DNA from: MWEH01 sp035409945
GTDB taxonomy: Bacteria; Bacillota; Clostridia; Christensenellales; DTU072
Assembly (NCBI GenBank): GCA_035409945.1
Contig: DAONQC010000003.1
Coordinates: forward strand, 186,001 to 250,000
DNA length: 64,000 nt
Direction of reading: 5' to 3'
In this document: in pieces, positions 8,641-18,040 of the stretch
How the letters are laid out: every line of letters starts with the position of its first letter
How positions within the stretch are numbered: position 1 is the stretch's first letter
Position numbers and translations under genes: made by a program
Notes under the pieces: generated by a model
Seen by the model: only the letters and a program-made list of their open reading frames with translations
Databases searched by the model: none
What the model was told of the DNA's origin: nothing

Positions 8641-10254
8641 ATGGATGAGAATTTAAAAAATAATGACGTTTCTAGTGACATTGACGTTATATTTCAACCT
8701 GACGAAGAATATGAGTCTTCCGCTAATGGAGAACTGAATCACATAGAACAGGAACCTGATAATCGCAAAACCAAAAACAAGAAAGGTAAAGCTAACAAAG
8801 ATGATGATTATGCAAATAAAACTGTTTTAGATGGGACAAAGTATTTAACAAAGGCTAATGTATTCAGTTTCGCAGCTGGCGGATTTGGGCAAAATTTAAT
8901 TATTGGAGTAGTAAATTCTTACATTTTATTCTTTTTAACTGAAATTGCACAAATAGGATTAGCAGCAACTTCAACACTCATGTTAGCAGCTAGGCTATTT
9001 GACGCTTTTAATGACCCTATCATGGGTACCATTGCCGATAGGACTAATACAAAATATGGTAAACTTAGACCGTATTTAGCGATTGCCCCTATGCCTTTAC
9101 TTTTTTTAACAATCGCGTTATATTTACCACCACTATGGCTTCCTAGTTCGGGTAGAATTGCCTATTATTGCACAATATACTTTTTATGGACTATTTTCTA
9201 CACAATAGGTGACATCCCCTTCTGGGGAATGCCTTCGGCTATGACACCAAATCCTAAAGAACGCTCTAATTTTATAACATTTTCACGTATATTCCATTCC
9301 ATTGGCGGCGCGCTACCAACAGTATTACTGCCAATTTTTTCCATATTTTTCGGAGAAAAACAACCTATGTCATATTTCACTATGGCAATATTCGCAGGGG
9401 TTATAGGAGCATCGTTATTTCAACTAGTGTTTTTTGGTTCTAAAGAAAGGGTTAAGAGCAATATACCAACTCCTTCTGTGAAACAAATGGCTAAAGAATT
9501 ATTTTCAAACAAACCTTTACTAGTTACTGTGTGCGCAAATATTGCAGCATTTGCTAGAGCAATACCTATATCGGCTGGTCTATACCTAAGCAATTATTTA
9601 TTAATTGGAGTCCCGGAAGGATTAGGTCAATCAATGGTTAATACATTGATGGTGGCTGGATTTGGTGTTTCTGGATTTTTAGGAATGTTAACCACCCCAT
9701 TTTTTACAAAAAGATTTGAGTATAGAAAACTATATATGCTTTCCTGTATTGTAGGTGCGGCGTCGATGGCACTGCTAACCCTACTCGCATTTACTGTAGG
9801 ACCATATATGGTTATATTTGTGGTAGGATTTTTCATAATGGGACTTCCATTTGGGCTAGTAAGCAACTTAAACTATTCAATGATTGCAGAAAGCATGGAT
9901 TATGCAGAATGGATGTCTGGCAGAAGAACCGAAGGTATTAGCGCATCCTTACAAACTTTTATGAACAAAATGATGACAACCTTCCAAAACTTTATGATTC
10001 CACTAATACTTATTGTCTTCAAATACACCGAACCGTCAGATGTAAATCCCACTCCTGAACAATCCCCACTAACTAAGCTTGGTCTCACTATCATAGCAAC
10101 TGTTTTACCACTGATTGCCTGGGTGATTAATTTCTTTGTAATAATGTTGTATCCGCTACATGGAGAATATAGGGCTAACATGTACAAAGAACTAGCAGAA
10201 AAACGTGAAGCTGCAGGTCTTATAATACAGCCTGACCAAGAAGCACAAGCCTAA
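8641..10254 (+). CDS. GPH-family sugar:cation symporter with acidic N-terminal extension
   Basis: 537-residue inner-membrane symporter with the GPH signature LFDAFNDPIMGTIADRT followed by YGKLRPYL. Before the first helix there is an extension of roughly 75 residues rich in Asp, Glu, Asn and Lys (with a run KTKNKKGKANK), which is cytoplasmic and probably disordered. It is transcribed divergently from the epimerase/symporter operon and may share regulation with it. Substrate unknown. ATG 8641 has AGGAG eight bases upstream. Confidence 0.87.
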   Translation: MDENLKNNDVSSDIDVIFQPDEEYESSANGELNHIEQEPDNRKTKNKKGKANKDDDYANKTVLDGTKYLTKANVFSFAAGGFGQNLIIGVVNSYILFFLTEIAQIGLAATSTLMLAARLFDAFNDPIMGTIADRTNTKYGKLRPYLAIAPMPLLFLTIALYLPPLWLPSSGRIAYYCTIYFLWTIFYTIGDIPFWGMPSAMTPNPKERSNFITFSRIFHSIGGALPTVLLPIFSIFFGEKQPMSYFTMAIFAGVIGASLFQLVFFGSKERVKSNIPTPSVKQMAKELFSNKPLLVTVCANIAAFARAIPISAGLYLSNYLLIGVPEGLGQSMVNTLMVAGFGVSGFLGMLTTPFFTKRFEYRKLYMLSCIVGAASMALLTLLAFTVGPYMVIFVVGFFIMGLPFGLVSNLNYSMIAESMDYAEWMSGRRTEGISASLQTFMNKMMTTFQNFMIPLILIVFKYTEPSDVNPTPEQSPLTKLGLTIIATVLPLIAWVINFFVIMLYPLHGEYRANMYKELAEKREAAGLIIQPDQEAQA

Positions 10255-10281
10255 GTAAATTACTTACTAATATAAAATAAA

Positions 10282-10308
10282 CTGACCCCCTTTTTAATCG
10301 GAGGTCAG
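10282..10308. terminator. Probable terminator between the symporter and trpB2
   Basis: CTGACC/GGTCAG stem with a large T-rich loop, 27 bases past the symporter stop. Tracts on both sides are T-rich on the respective strands, so it could act for both convergent genes. The stem is short, hence moderate confidence. Confidence 0.5.
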
Positions 10309-10330
10309 ATTCTGTTTACTGAATGCTAGG

Positions 10331-10383
10331 CTACTTTTGGGATGGTCTCAAACCCTTTTTATAAGTGCCTAGTAATTCAACCT
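10331..10383 (-). repeat. Degenerate copy of the trpB2 3' end
   Basis: Aligns with 10414-10466 at an offset of 83 bases. In the trpB2 frame it reads LxKGFETIPKVA then TAG; the x is CAA changed to TAA. The G, F, T and I codons differ from the parent only synonymously (GGC/GGG, TTC/TTT, ACT/ACC, ATT/ATC). Confidence 0.8.
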
Positions 10384-10408
10384 TACATCTCACAAATTAT
10401 CGTCTTAA

Positions 10409-11785
10409 TCAATCTACTTTTGGAATAGTCTCGAAGCCTTTTTGTAAGTCCTCATCACTTAATTCAGAGTCAACCATTTCTCCAGAATTATATAATTTGT
10501 ATGCACTCATATCAAAATGTCCAGTACCAGTTAAACCGAATATGATGGTTTTTTCTTCACCTGTTTCTTTACATTTTTCAGCTTCTTTAATAGCAGCACG
10601 AATTGCATGTGCACTTTCTGGAGCAGGCAGAATCCCCTCTGTCCGCGAGAATATTGATGCCGCATCAAAAACTTCCTTTTGCCCTACTGAAGTAGCTTCA
10701 ATATAACCATCATGATATAACTTGCTAACAACAGGACTCATACCATGGAATCTTAATCCGCCAGCATGTATTGGCGAGGGTATAAAGCCATTTCCAAGGG
10801 TGTACATTTTCAAAAGAGGTGTAATCTTTCCTGTATCACCAAAATCATATGCATATTTACCTCTTGTAAGGGATGGGCAAGATGAAGGTTCAACAGCCAT
10901 AATTCTAATATCATTTTTACCCTGAATTTTCTCACCCACAAACGGTGCAATTAATCCACCTAAGTTACTTCCACCACCAGCGCATCCAATAATAATATCT
11001 GGTTTGATATCATATTTTTCGCAAGCTGTTTTTACTTCCAACCCAATTATTGATTGATGAAGCAAAACATAATCTAGCACACTTCCTAAAGCATATTTAC
11101 ATTTATCTCTTGTTGTACACACTTCTATTGCTTCAGAAATAGCGCATCCTAAAGATCCTGTAGTACCAGGTTTTTCTTCTGATATTTTTCTTCCCACATT
11201 TGTCGTCATCGATGGAGATGCTGTAACTGCTGCGCCATACGTTTTCATAACTTCAACCCTTGCTGGTTTTTGCATAGCGCTACCTTTGACCATAAATACG
11301 TCTAGTTTAATGTCAAAAAATGAGCAAGCCATTGCTAAAGCTGTTCCCCATTGTCCAGCACCTGTTTCTGTAGTTATTGATTCTAGTCCTTGTTTTTTCG
11401 CATAATATGCTTGTGCTATAGCTGAGTTAAGTTTGTGAGAGCCAGATGTGTTATTACCTTCAAATTTGTAGTAAATTTTTGCTGGAGTTCCTATCGCTTT
11501 TTCCAAAAACGTTGCTCTAATTAATGGAGATGGTCTCACCATTTTATAGAAGTTAAGTACTTCTTCCGGTATATCAATATACCTATCAGTTTCGTTGAGT
11601 TCTTGCTTAACAAGGTCTGTGATAAAGATACCACAAAGCTCGTCAAATGTTACAGGCTTCAGCGTAGCAGAATTTAAAAAAGGTGCGTGTTGTTCTTTCA
11701 TATCTGCCTTAACGTTATACCATTGTTTAGGAAGCTCCGCTTCAGACAAATAGATTTTAATTGGAATGTTTTTTTCGTTTGCCAT
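10409..11785 (-). CDS. trpB: Tryptophan synthase beta chain-like protein TrpB2
   Basis: PLP-dependent beta-replacing lyase of the TrpB2 type (458 residues, longer than TrpB1), making tryptophan from indole and serine. Visible: PLP-lysine motif GSHKLNSAIAQAY, TETGAGQWGTALA, and the glycine-rich phosphate loop CAGGGSNLGG. No trpA or other trp gene is adjacent, which fits indole salvage or a stand-alone TrpB2. Strong AAGGAGG ahead of the ATG. Expression is controlled by the Trp T-box leader upstream. Confidence 0.92.
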   Translation of the reverse strand: MANEKNIPIKIYLSEAELPKQWYNVKADMKEQHAPFLNSATLKPVTFDELCGIFITDLVKQELNETDRYIDIPEEVLNFYKMVRPSPLIRATFLEKAIGTPAKIYYKFEGNNTSGSHKLNSAIAQAYYAKKQGLESITTETGAGQWGTALAMACSFFDIKLDVFMVKGSAMQKPARVEVMKTYGAAVTASPSMTTNVGRKISEEKPGTTGSLGCAISEAIEVCTTRDKCKYALGSVLDYVLLHQSIIGLEVKTACEKYDIKPDIIIGCAGGGSNLGGLIAPFVGEKIQGKNDIRIMAVEPSSCPSLTRGKYAYDFGDTGKITPLLKMYTLGNGFIPSPIHAGGLRFHGMSPVVSKLYHDGYIEATSVGQKEVFDAASIFSRTEGILPAPESAHAIRAAIKEAEKCKETGEEKTIIFGLTGTGHFDMSAYKLYNSGEMVDSELSDEDLQKGFETIPKVD

Positions 11786-11828
11786 AATATTGTACCTCCT
11801 TAATGGCTATATTCGTTATTTTTTATAT

Positions 11829-12091
11829 AAAAAAACACGGCGAGTTTCGTTTGGGACGAACTTCGCCGTGGTGCCACCCAATTTCACAGGTTTCCCTGCC
11901 TTCATTGTAGGATACTATCATATCCTCTCTCTATTACGGGAGAACCCGTCAATCACTACTCTAATATAATTTCGCAACTGCCCTCAACAGTCCATTCATA
12001 TACCCTCTGTCCCCTTGTCGCACCAACCCAAGTCTCTCTCATCACCGATAAAGTATACTACTACTCTGTCTCAACGGTTTTATTTTTGAAT
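11829..12091 (-). promoter_or_regulatory. Trp-specific T-box leader of trpB2
   Basis: Minus-strand leader with T-box hallmarks: a stem I region with an AGAGAG stretch and GGTTGGTGCGACAAGG, the conserved T-box sequence TGGGTGGCACCAC (11880-11868), and a strong terminator whose arms lie at 11836-11850 and 11856-11870, followed by seven T. A TGG codon, followed by A, in ATGAATGGACTG (complement of 11992-11994) is the likely specifier, matching tryptophan and the downstream gene. Uncharged tRNA(Trp) should favour antitermination. Confidence 0.88.
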
Positions 12092-12097
12092 GATTAA

Positions 12098-12126
12098 ATA
12101 ATACACTACCGATTTTGTTATGTCAA
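12098..12126 (-). promoter_or_regulatory. Promoter of the trpB2 T-box transcript
   Basis: Minus-strand TTGACA (12126-12121), exactly 17 bases, TATTAT (12103-12098). Start of transcription would fall near 12090, just before T-box stem I. The DNA from here to 12212 holds nothing else I recognise. Confidence 0.75.
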
Positions 12127-12212
12127 CAACAAATTTTAATTTATTTCACTAAATCATTAAATCATAAATTATCGGTAATTACCGCCGTTTATTCAGTTAT
12201 TTATATTATATA

Positions 12213-13082
12213 TTATTTTTTACTGCCTTTATTTTTAGTACGCTTTTCTTCTTTTTTCTTAAGCATCATTATGTACCCGTTAGGATTGTTAGGAATACTT
12301 TCTTTATGTTCTTGATATTGTGGTAAATATGGTAAAAGCAATTTCATAAGAGCAGAGATGTTTTTCACATTATAGTTTTCGGGTACAAAATCGCTAAATT
12401 GTTTTTTCATCTTTGAGGCAATTAAACTATATAATGCAACTCCATTTTCATCCATCGCATCTTCGATGATAACTTTAAGCGCTTCCATCTGTTCCGTTGG
12501 TAGTACAGGCTTTTTAACTTTACCTTTGGTTTTTTGAAGTTCTTTTTCTTTAACTTTTAAATCCTCGCTAGCACCACTAGTTTTCTCAATAGATTCTTTT
12601 TCTGTACTTTCATCAATGGATTCTCCAAGATATATAAACTCACTAAATGCATTAATGAATTCTTTTATCGCCTTCCTTTCACCCATTCCAATAACTTCTT
12701 TTCCGTGCGCTTTTAATTCTTGTGCAAGACGAGTAAAGTCGCTATCGTTACTGACTATACAAAAAGTGTTTATAAAAGGTTTTTCATATAGTATCTTCAT
12801 AGCTTCTATTGTTAAAGCTATATCAGATGTGTTTTTACCGCTTACATGACTAAATGATTGCACACCAGTCAAAGAATACTTGCTTGCTTCTTTTCTCCAA
12901 CCTTCAATTTGTACCGCTCTATTATATTGCGCCATTTTGGCACCTGTAATTCTTGTCCAGTCTGAAACAATTTCTTTGACATAAACGGTACCCTTTTTCT
13001 CCATTGTGTCAATAATCTGACCTACGTTTTTATAACTTATATTTTCTGCATCTATTAAAATTGCAATTTTATTATCTTCCAT
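12213..13082 (-). CDS. NYN-domain nuclease-like protein with C-terminal LOTUS/OST-HTH domain
   Basis: 289 residues. Residues 1 to about 150 form a PIN-like NYN domain with acidic metal ligands in LIDAENIS and VSNDSDFTRLAQEL, the LabA/DUF88 type of predicted RNase. A charged linker leads to a LOTUS (OST-HTH) domain at about 195-280, which includes LYSLIASKMKKQFSDF and NPNGYIMM and is predicted to bind RNA. Cytoplasmic; the domain pair suggests RNA processing or decay. The gene upstream ends 33 bases away on the same strand, so the two are probably cotranscribed. Confidence 0.85.
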   Translation of the reverse strand: MEDNKIAILIDAENISYKNVGQIIDTMEKKGTVYVKEIVSDWTRITGAKMAQYNRAVQIEGWRKEASKYSLTGVQSFSHVSGKNTSDIALTIEAMKILYEKPFINTFCIVSNDSDFTRLAQELKAHGKEVIGMGERKAIKEFINAFSEFIYLGESIDESTEKESIEKTSGASEDLKVKEKELQKTKGKVKKPVLPTEQMEALKVIIEDAMDENGVALYSLIASKMKKQFSDFVPENYNVKNISALMKLLLPYLPQYQEHKESIPNNPNGYIMMLKKKEEKRTKNKGSKK

Positions 13083-13115
13083 TTTTCCTCACTTCTTCCT
13101 ATTTTTCAGTTTATT

Positions 13116-14021
13116 TTAAAGGGTTTTTGTTTTTTCCTTTTTCTCTTTGACCCTATCGTAATCTTGAACTTTTGCTATTTGCTCTCCATCTATAATTTCA
13201 TAACCTAGTATATATCCCGCACTAATCATATCTTTTAAAACCTTTTGAACTTCTGGTTTCTTTTTTTTCTTGAACATCGCCATCAGTTCAGATACAGTCC
13301 TTATTTCTCTGTTTTCGACCTTTTTAACGATTGTATATTTCCTTTTTAGTTCAATAGCTAAGAATACAGCGCCTATAATAAACATAACGCCAAGCAAAAT
13401 ACCTGCCAACCTATATGCGGGCACAAATGCTGCAAGAGTAGCAGCGAGAGGACATAATATAACTAAAATGCCAATCAAAAACATATCTAACATAAATGTT
13501 TTTCTAGGTCCGTAATTAGCATTTACATTTAGTATTTCCCCAGAATAGAGTTTTTGCGTTCTTTCTTTTTCTTTTTCTTTCGCATCTCTTTTTTCTTCTA
13601 ACTTAGCTAGGTATACTTCATATTTTGCTTCTAGTTCTTTTTTTGCATACTCTGGTGCTAACATAATTACCTTTTTAAAGTCTCTACTGTATCCATTATC
13701 TTCACAAAGATAATTATCAAGCAATCTGCATCTACAAGTACCCCACCAGCCTCTGTAATCATTTGGGTCTAAATTGATTGCTTTAGCGAAACTTTCAAAA
13801 GCACTTGCATAGTCTTGTACTTCTAAAAACGCCTCACCTTTAGCAATATATTCGGTATTATCTTTATTTACTTGGATTGGGAAAACCTTATCATCATTAC
13901 CTTTTAAATCTTCTACATAAACTTCTTTACGCCCACATTTTGGACAAGTTGCGCTCTTTCCGCCCGCGTCAAGATACAAGGGAGTTCCGCAATCATCACA
14001 TCTATAATCTGTTTTTGACAT
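13116..14021 (-). CDS. Zinc-ribbon, TPR and two-helix membrane protein of unknown function
   Basis: Not a family I can name. In order: a zinc ribbon (CDDCGTPL and CPKCGRKE, residues 8-33), a TPR-like helical repeat (about 55-90, with FESFAKAINLDPND), a charged coiled segment, two transmembrane helices (about 180-225), and a C-terminal region that looks like a small winged-helix (TVSELMAMF to YILGYEI). The ribbon and TPR would face the cytoplasm. Strong AAGGAGG before ATG. Probably an operon with the NYN-LOTUS gene downstream. Confidence 0.65.
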   Translation of the reverse strand: MSKTDYRCDDCGTPLYLDAGGKSATCPKCGRKEVYVEDLKGNDDKVFPIQVNKDNTEYIAKGEAFLEVQDYASAFESFAKAINLDPNDYRGWWGTCRCRLLDNYLCEDNGYSRDFKKVIMLAPEYAKKELEAKYEVYLAKLEEKRDAKEKEKERTQKLYSGEILNVNANYGPRKTFMLDMFLIGILVILCPLAATLAAFVPAYRLAGILLGVMFIIGAVFLAIELKRKYTIVKKVENREIRTVSELMAMFKKKKKPEVQKVLKDMISAGYILGYEIIDGEQIAKVQDYDRVKEKKEKTKTL

Positions 14022-14101
14022 ATCGACCTCCTTATCTTAGCTTAATCTTACTTGTTTTAAACTTAATCTACCGCTGTTATTCTCTGTTAATCAATCTTTA
14101 A

Positions 14102-14155
14102 GCGTTTTAACACTACATTGGCGAATGCATTCTTTGCATAGTAGTTAAGTCGCTC
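14102..14155 (-). repeat. Degenerate copy of the metH 3' end
   Basis: Aligns with 14222-14270 (metH tail), offset about 120 bases, in the 176-base gap between metH and the zinc-ribbon gene. In the metH frame it keeps YAKNAFANV against parent YAKDALASV, with synonymous differences at the Ala codons and Val. Confidence 0.7.
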
Positions 14156-14197
14156 CTAATAATGCCACATCTTTATGCGATAGCTAATGTACCAATA

Positions 14198-16567
14198 TTA
14201 CGCTTTACTAAACACTTCTTCAGCAATTTTAACACTCGCTAAGGCATCCTTTGCATAGAAGTCAGCGCCTATTTCCTTTGCATAGTCTTGTGTTAATACG
14301 GCTCCCCCAACCATTATCTTACAACCAGATTTTTCTCTAAGTTTTACAATAGTTTTTCTCATGTTATCTACAGTTGTTGTCATTAAAGCAGAAAGCCCTA
14401 CTAATTTGATATCGTTTTTGATAGCAGCATCAACAACTTTTTCTATTTTGACATCTCTTCCAAGATCAATGATTTCATATCCATAGTTTTCAAGTACAAC
14501 TTTAACAATATTTTTCCCAATATCATGGATGTCACCTTCTACTGTTGCAAGTACTATCGTACCCTTCTTTTCAACAACCTGACCCGAAGCACTAATAGCC
14601 GTGTTTATAACATTGAATGCTGATTTAGCACTCTCTGCACTAGAAAGCAATTGGGGTAAAAATATGGTACCTTTTTCGAAATCTTCGCCAATTTTATCTA
14701 ACGCTGGCATCAATACATTACTTACAATATCTAGCGGTGCCATACCATCTTTTAGGAGTTTTTCTGTCTTCTCTATCGCTTCTTTTGACAATCCTTTAAA
14801 CACTGCCTGCTCAAGCGATAACTTATGTGAGACATCTAAAGGCTTTTCTTTTTCTTCTAAAGAACCAAACTTAGCAACATAATTACCACAGTTTTCATCC
14901 TGACCATTAAGTGCTAAAAATGAATAATAAACACTCATCATAACATCGCTAGTAGGATCTATAATACCTGCGTCAAGACCTTTAGAAAGAACTTGTGCAA
15001 AAAACACAGAATTAACATTTTGTCGATTTGGTAATCCAAATGATATATTTGAGACACCTAAGACTGTCTTTACTCCCAATTGTTTTTTTGCTAAATCGAT
15101 GATTTCAAGCACAGTTTTTGCATTATTAGGACCAGTACTAATAGTCATTGCTAAAGGATCTATTAATAATTTTTCCTTTCCAATTCCATATAAGCTAGCT
15201 GTATTAATAAGGTTCAATGCTACCTTAATTCTTCCTTCAGCAGTATCATCTATTCCACTTTCATCTAGTGTCAAACCTACAATCATAGCCCCATATTTTT
15301 TCGCTAGTGGAAACACTTCTTTCATGCTTTCTTTTTTACCATTTACGGAATTAATCAAAGGGATACCATTATATATACGTAACGCTTTTTCCAAAGCTTC
15401 CACATTAGACGTATCTATCTGCAACGGCAAATCTGTTATTGATTGCACACTCTTAATTGCTTTAGATAGCATGTCGACCTCATCGACACCAGGTAAACCC
15501 ACGTTAACATCCAAAACATGTGCACCTGCTTCTATTTGTCTAACTGCTTCAGATTTTACATACTCCATGTCCTCATTTTTGAGTGCTTCTTTTAGCAGCT
15601 TTTTACCAGTAGGATTAATACGTTCTCCTATTACAAGCGGTATGTCCCCAAAATTAACTGTTTTTCCATATGAAGAAACTCTGGAAAAAACCTTCTTTTC
15701 TATGGGAGTTACTTTCGCAGTCTTTTTTATGTCGTATAATTTACTAATATATTTATGCGTTGTACCACAACAGCCACCAATTAACTGCGCCCCTTCTTCC
15801 ACGCATTTTTTCATAAAGTCAGCAAACTCATCAGGACCTATGTCATATTGTAATTTCCCATTGACTATTACAGGCATGCCCGCATTAGGCTTTACCATAA
15901 TGGGTAAATTGGTAAACTTACGGAGTTTTCTAACCCACTCAACCATCTTGTTAGGACCGACTCCACAATTTAAGCCTATTACATCTACAGACAGTCCTTC
16001 AAGCAACGTAGCAACAGTCTCAATATCTCCACCAGTTAAAGTTTTACCTACATCATCTAATGTCACACTTGCAATGATAGGTAAATTAGAATTTTCCTTT
16101 GCTGCTAAAATTGCTGCTTTCATTTCATATAGGTCAGACATAGTCTCAATCATTATGAGATCGACCCCTTGCCCTGCTAAAACTACTTCTTTATACACTT
16201 CATATGCATCATCTAGACTTAAATCGCCGATTGGCTCCATTAATTTGCCTGTTGGGCCAATATCTAATGCAACAAACGACCCTTTTTTCTTATCAGCAGC
16301 TTTTCTTGCAATCTGAACAGCTGTTTCGATATATTCCTTTGTTTTATCTTGAAATTTAAAACTATTCGCTCCAAAAGTATTAGTTAAAATTATGTCAGCA
16401 CCACTTTCTAGATAACTAGTATGCAATGCTTCAATAACTTCTGGCTTTTTAAAACACCAAGTTTCAGGGAGTTCTCCTGCTTTCAAACCATAAAATGTTT
16501 GAAGCGCAGTTCCACATGCCCCATCTAAAACTAATATCTCTTTTTCTAACTTTTCTCTAATATCCAT
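14198..16567 (-). CDS. metH: Cobalamin-dependent methionine synthase, short form
   Basis: Transfers the methyl group of methyl-tetrahydrofolate to homocysteine through cobalamin. 789 residues with domains in order: homocysteine methyltransferase barrel (1 to about 290; zinc ligands in GLNCG and the GGCCGTT pair), pterin-binding barrel (about 315-565, VIGERINPTGKK, DVNVG), cobalamin cap (about 590-665) and B12 domain with GDIHDIGKNI, whose His is the cobalt ligand. The C-terminal SAM-dependent reactivation domain of E. coli MetH is absent, as in many Clostridia. metF is 62 bases upstream on the same strand, one operon. Confidence 0.95.
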   Translation of the reverse strand: MDIREKLEKEILVLDGACGTALQTFYGLKAGELPETWCFKKPEVIEALHTSYLESGADIILTNTFGANSFKFQDKTKEYIETAVQIARKAADKKKGSFVALDIGPTGKLMEPIGDLSLDDAYEVYKEVVLAGQGVDLIMIETMSDLYEMKAAILAAKENSNLPIIASVTLDDVGKTLTGGDIETVATLLEGLSVDVIGLNCGVGPNKMVEWVRKLRKFTNLPIMVKPNAGMPVIVNGKLQYDIGPDEFADFMKKCVEEGAQLIGGCCGTTHKYISKLYDIKKTAKVTPIEKKVFSRVSSYGKTVNFGDIPLVIGERINPTGKKLLKEALKNEDMEYVKSEAVRQIEAGAHVLDVNVGLPGVDEVDMLSKAIKSVQSITDLPLQIDTSNVEALEKALRIYNGIPLINSVNGKKESMKEVFPLAKKYGAMIVGLTLDESGIDDTAEGRIKVALNLINTASLYGIGKEKLLIDPLAMTISTGPNNAKTVLEIIDLAKKQLGVKTVLGVSNISFGLPNRQNVNSVFFAQVLSKGLDAGIIDPTSDVMMSVYYSFLALNGQDENCGNYVAKFGSLEEKEKPLDVSHKLSLEQAVFKGLSKEAIEKTEKLLKDGMAPLDIVSNVLMPALDKIGEDFEKGTIFLPQLLSSAESAKSAFNVINTAISASGQVVEKKGTIVLATVEGDIHDIGKNIVKVVLENYGYEIIDLGRDVKIEKVVDAAIKNDIKLVGLSALMTTTVDNMRKTIVKLREKSGCKIMVGGAVLTQDYAKEIGADFYAKDALASVKIAEEVFSKA

Positions 16568-16629
16568 GTTGTTTTTCCAATACTTTAAAGTCGCATTACT
16601 ATTTTAGATAAACCTAACTTTTCCTTTAG

Positions 16630-17496
16630 CTATTTAAGAAGTGATGATATGTTGTTGTAAATACTTTTTGCAACATCTGGTCTATTCATCGTATACAAGT
16701 GAATGTTATTAAACCCATTAGCTATCAAGTCAACTATTTGATGAGTTGCGTATGCAATACCTGCTTGTTTTAACGACTCATCATCATTTGCATATTTTTC
16801 AACTATCATTCTAAAACTCTGTGGGAATGCCGTTGCATTTAATTCGCACATCTTGTTTGCCATCCTGCTATTTAGAATTGGCATTATACCTGCAACTATT
16901 GGCACGTCTATTCCACTTCTTAGTAACTTGTACAAATACGAGTACAAAATATTATTATCAAAAAACATTTGAGTTGTTAAAAACTCACAACCATTATCGA
17001 TTTTTATTTTTATATTTTCTATATCTTCTTCGAGCGTATTTGAGTCAGGATGGCCCTCTGGATAGCAAGCACCACCAATACAAAAAGTACCTCTAGCCTT
17101 AATTTCTTTCATGAGGTCGGATGCATACTTATACCCACCAGGTTTTGGAAAATCCATACCAGCAGGTATGTCCCCTCTTAAAGCTAAAATGTTATTTATA
17201 CCTGCCTCTTCTAACGAATCTAAAACACTAGAAACTTTTTTTCTATCGCTACTTACACAAGTAATATGAGCAAGTGCAGTAATGTTATTAACTAATTGAA
17301 CTTCTTTAGCCATTTCTATAGTATTATCACTATTTTCGCCAGTAGATCCATAAGTGACACTTATAAATGATGGGTTCAAAGAAGATAGTTCTTTAATTAT
17401 ATTTTTTGCCCCAGTAAGTTCCATACCTCGTTTTGGAGGGAATATTTCTAAAGAAAAGGAAACTTTGTTTTTGTTCAAAATATCTGAAATTCTCAT
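16630..17496 (-). CDS. metF: 5,10-methylenetetrahydrofolate reductase
   Basis: FAD-containing TIM-barrel reductase of 288 residues that makes 5-methyl-THF, the methyl donor used by the MetH encoded just downstream. Signature stretches are SFSLEIFPPKRG, FISVTYGSTGE, NILALRGD and the TTQMFFDNN segment. Cytoplasmic. AGGATAAG precedes the ATG. Its promoter is at 17570-17598 and I saw no SAM riboswitch in the leader. Confidence 0.94.
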   Translation of the reverse strand: MRISDILNKNKVSFSLEIFPPKRGMELTGAKNIIKELSSLNPSFISVTYGSTGENSDNTIEMAKEVQLVNNITALAHITCVSSDRKKVSSVLDSLEEAGINNILALRGDIPAGMDFPKPGGYKYASDLMKEIKARGTFCIGGACYPEGHPDSNTLEEDIENIKIKIDNGCEFLTTQMFFDNNILYSYLYKLLRSGIDVPIVAGIMPILNSRMANKMCELNATAFPQSFRMIVEKYANDDESLKQAGIAYATHQIVDLIANGFNNIHLYTMNRPDVAKSIYNNISSLLK

Positions 17497-17569
17497 CTTA
17501 TCCTACTTTTTGAAAACTAACACTTCATTTAACCATTATGCTAATTTTTCACCGCTATATTATGCGAAA

Positions 17570-17598
17570 ATTATAACAAAATATTAAAATATTATCAA
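17570..17598 (-). promoter_or_regulatory. Promoter of the metF-metH operon
   Basis: Minus-strand TTGATA (17598-17593), 17-base spacer, TATAAT (17575-17570). Leader is about 70 bases. Confidence 0.7.
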
Positions 17599-18003
17599 TT
17601 ATAGTGCATGAGCATTTATATACTAATGTCGTACTCTTAATTTAGAAATCAACACATCAATTAAAAATTATATAGTAGCTAACTATATTTTTCCCTTCAA
17701 CTTAACAGAAAATGTGATTTATTTCACTAACATTTAGCTTAATTTTCGCAAAAATTACATCTGTATAATAATATGCAATTGTATCTATGGCTACTAAAAT
17801 AATCAATATTCGCCATATTACCACAAGAAGCATGTCAACTTAAATTCTAACGAAAGCATAAGAAATTGGCGATTCCATCTCAAGTTACACTGACAAGTTC
17901 TATCCACCTCAGTGAGCAAGAGTAATTTACTTGCATACTTTAAAAGATTGCAAGAGGATATATTATTAACTCAACTAAAAACATTTATTATTTACTCCCA
18001 TAG
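17599..18003. other. Divergent intergenic region, no gene seen
   Basis: About 400 AT-rich bases between the metF and trkA promoters. I looked for a SAM riboswitch, other leader RNAs and small ORFs with ribosome sites and found none convincing. Confidence 0.4.
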
Positions 18004-18012
18004 TGGTATAAT
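18004..18012 (+). promoter_or_regulatory. Extended -10 promoter of trkA
   Basis: TGG followed by TATAAT (18007-18012), an extended -10; no good -35. GGGAGG lies ahead of the ATG at 18041. Confidence 0.55.
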
Positions 18013-18040
18013 CAACTAACAATCGGGAGGATATAACAAG

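Noticed and set aside
10331..10706. Plus-strand ORF over the trpB2 3' end
   Set aside because: It runs antisense to trpB2 and its tail copy; no ribosome site or known motifs.
15099..16316. Long plus-strand ORF opposite metH
   Set aside because: It is the antisense shadow of a clearly conserved metH gene, lacks a ribosome site and has no recognisable domain.
17497..18040. SAM riboswitch upstream of metF-metH
   Set aside because: No conserved SAM-I or SAM-II elements and no terminator in the short leader; only a plain promoter is visible.
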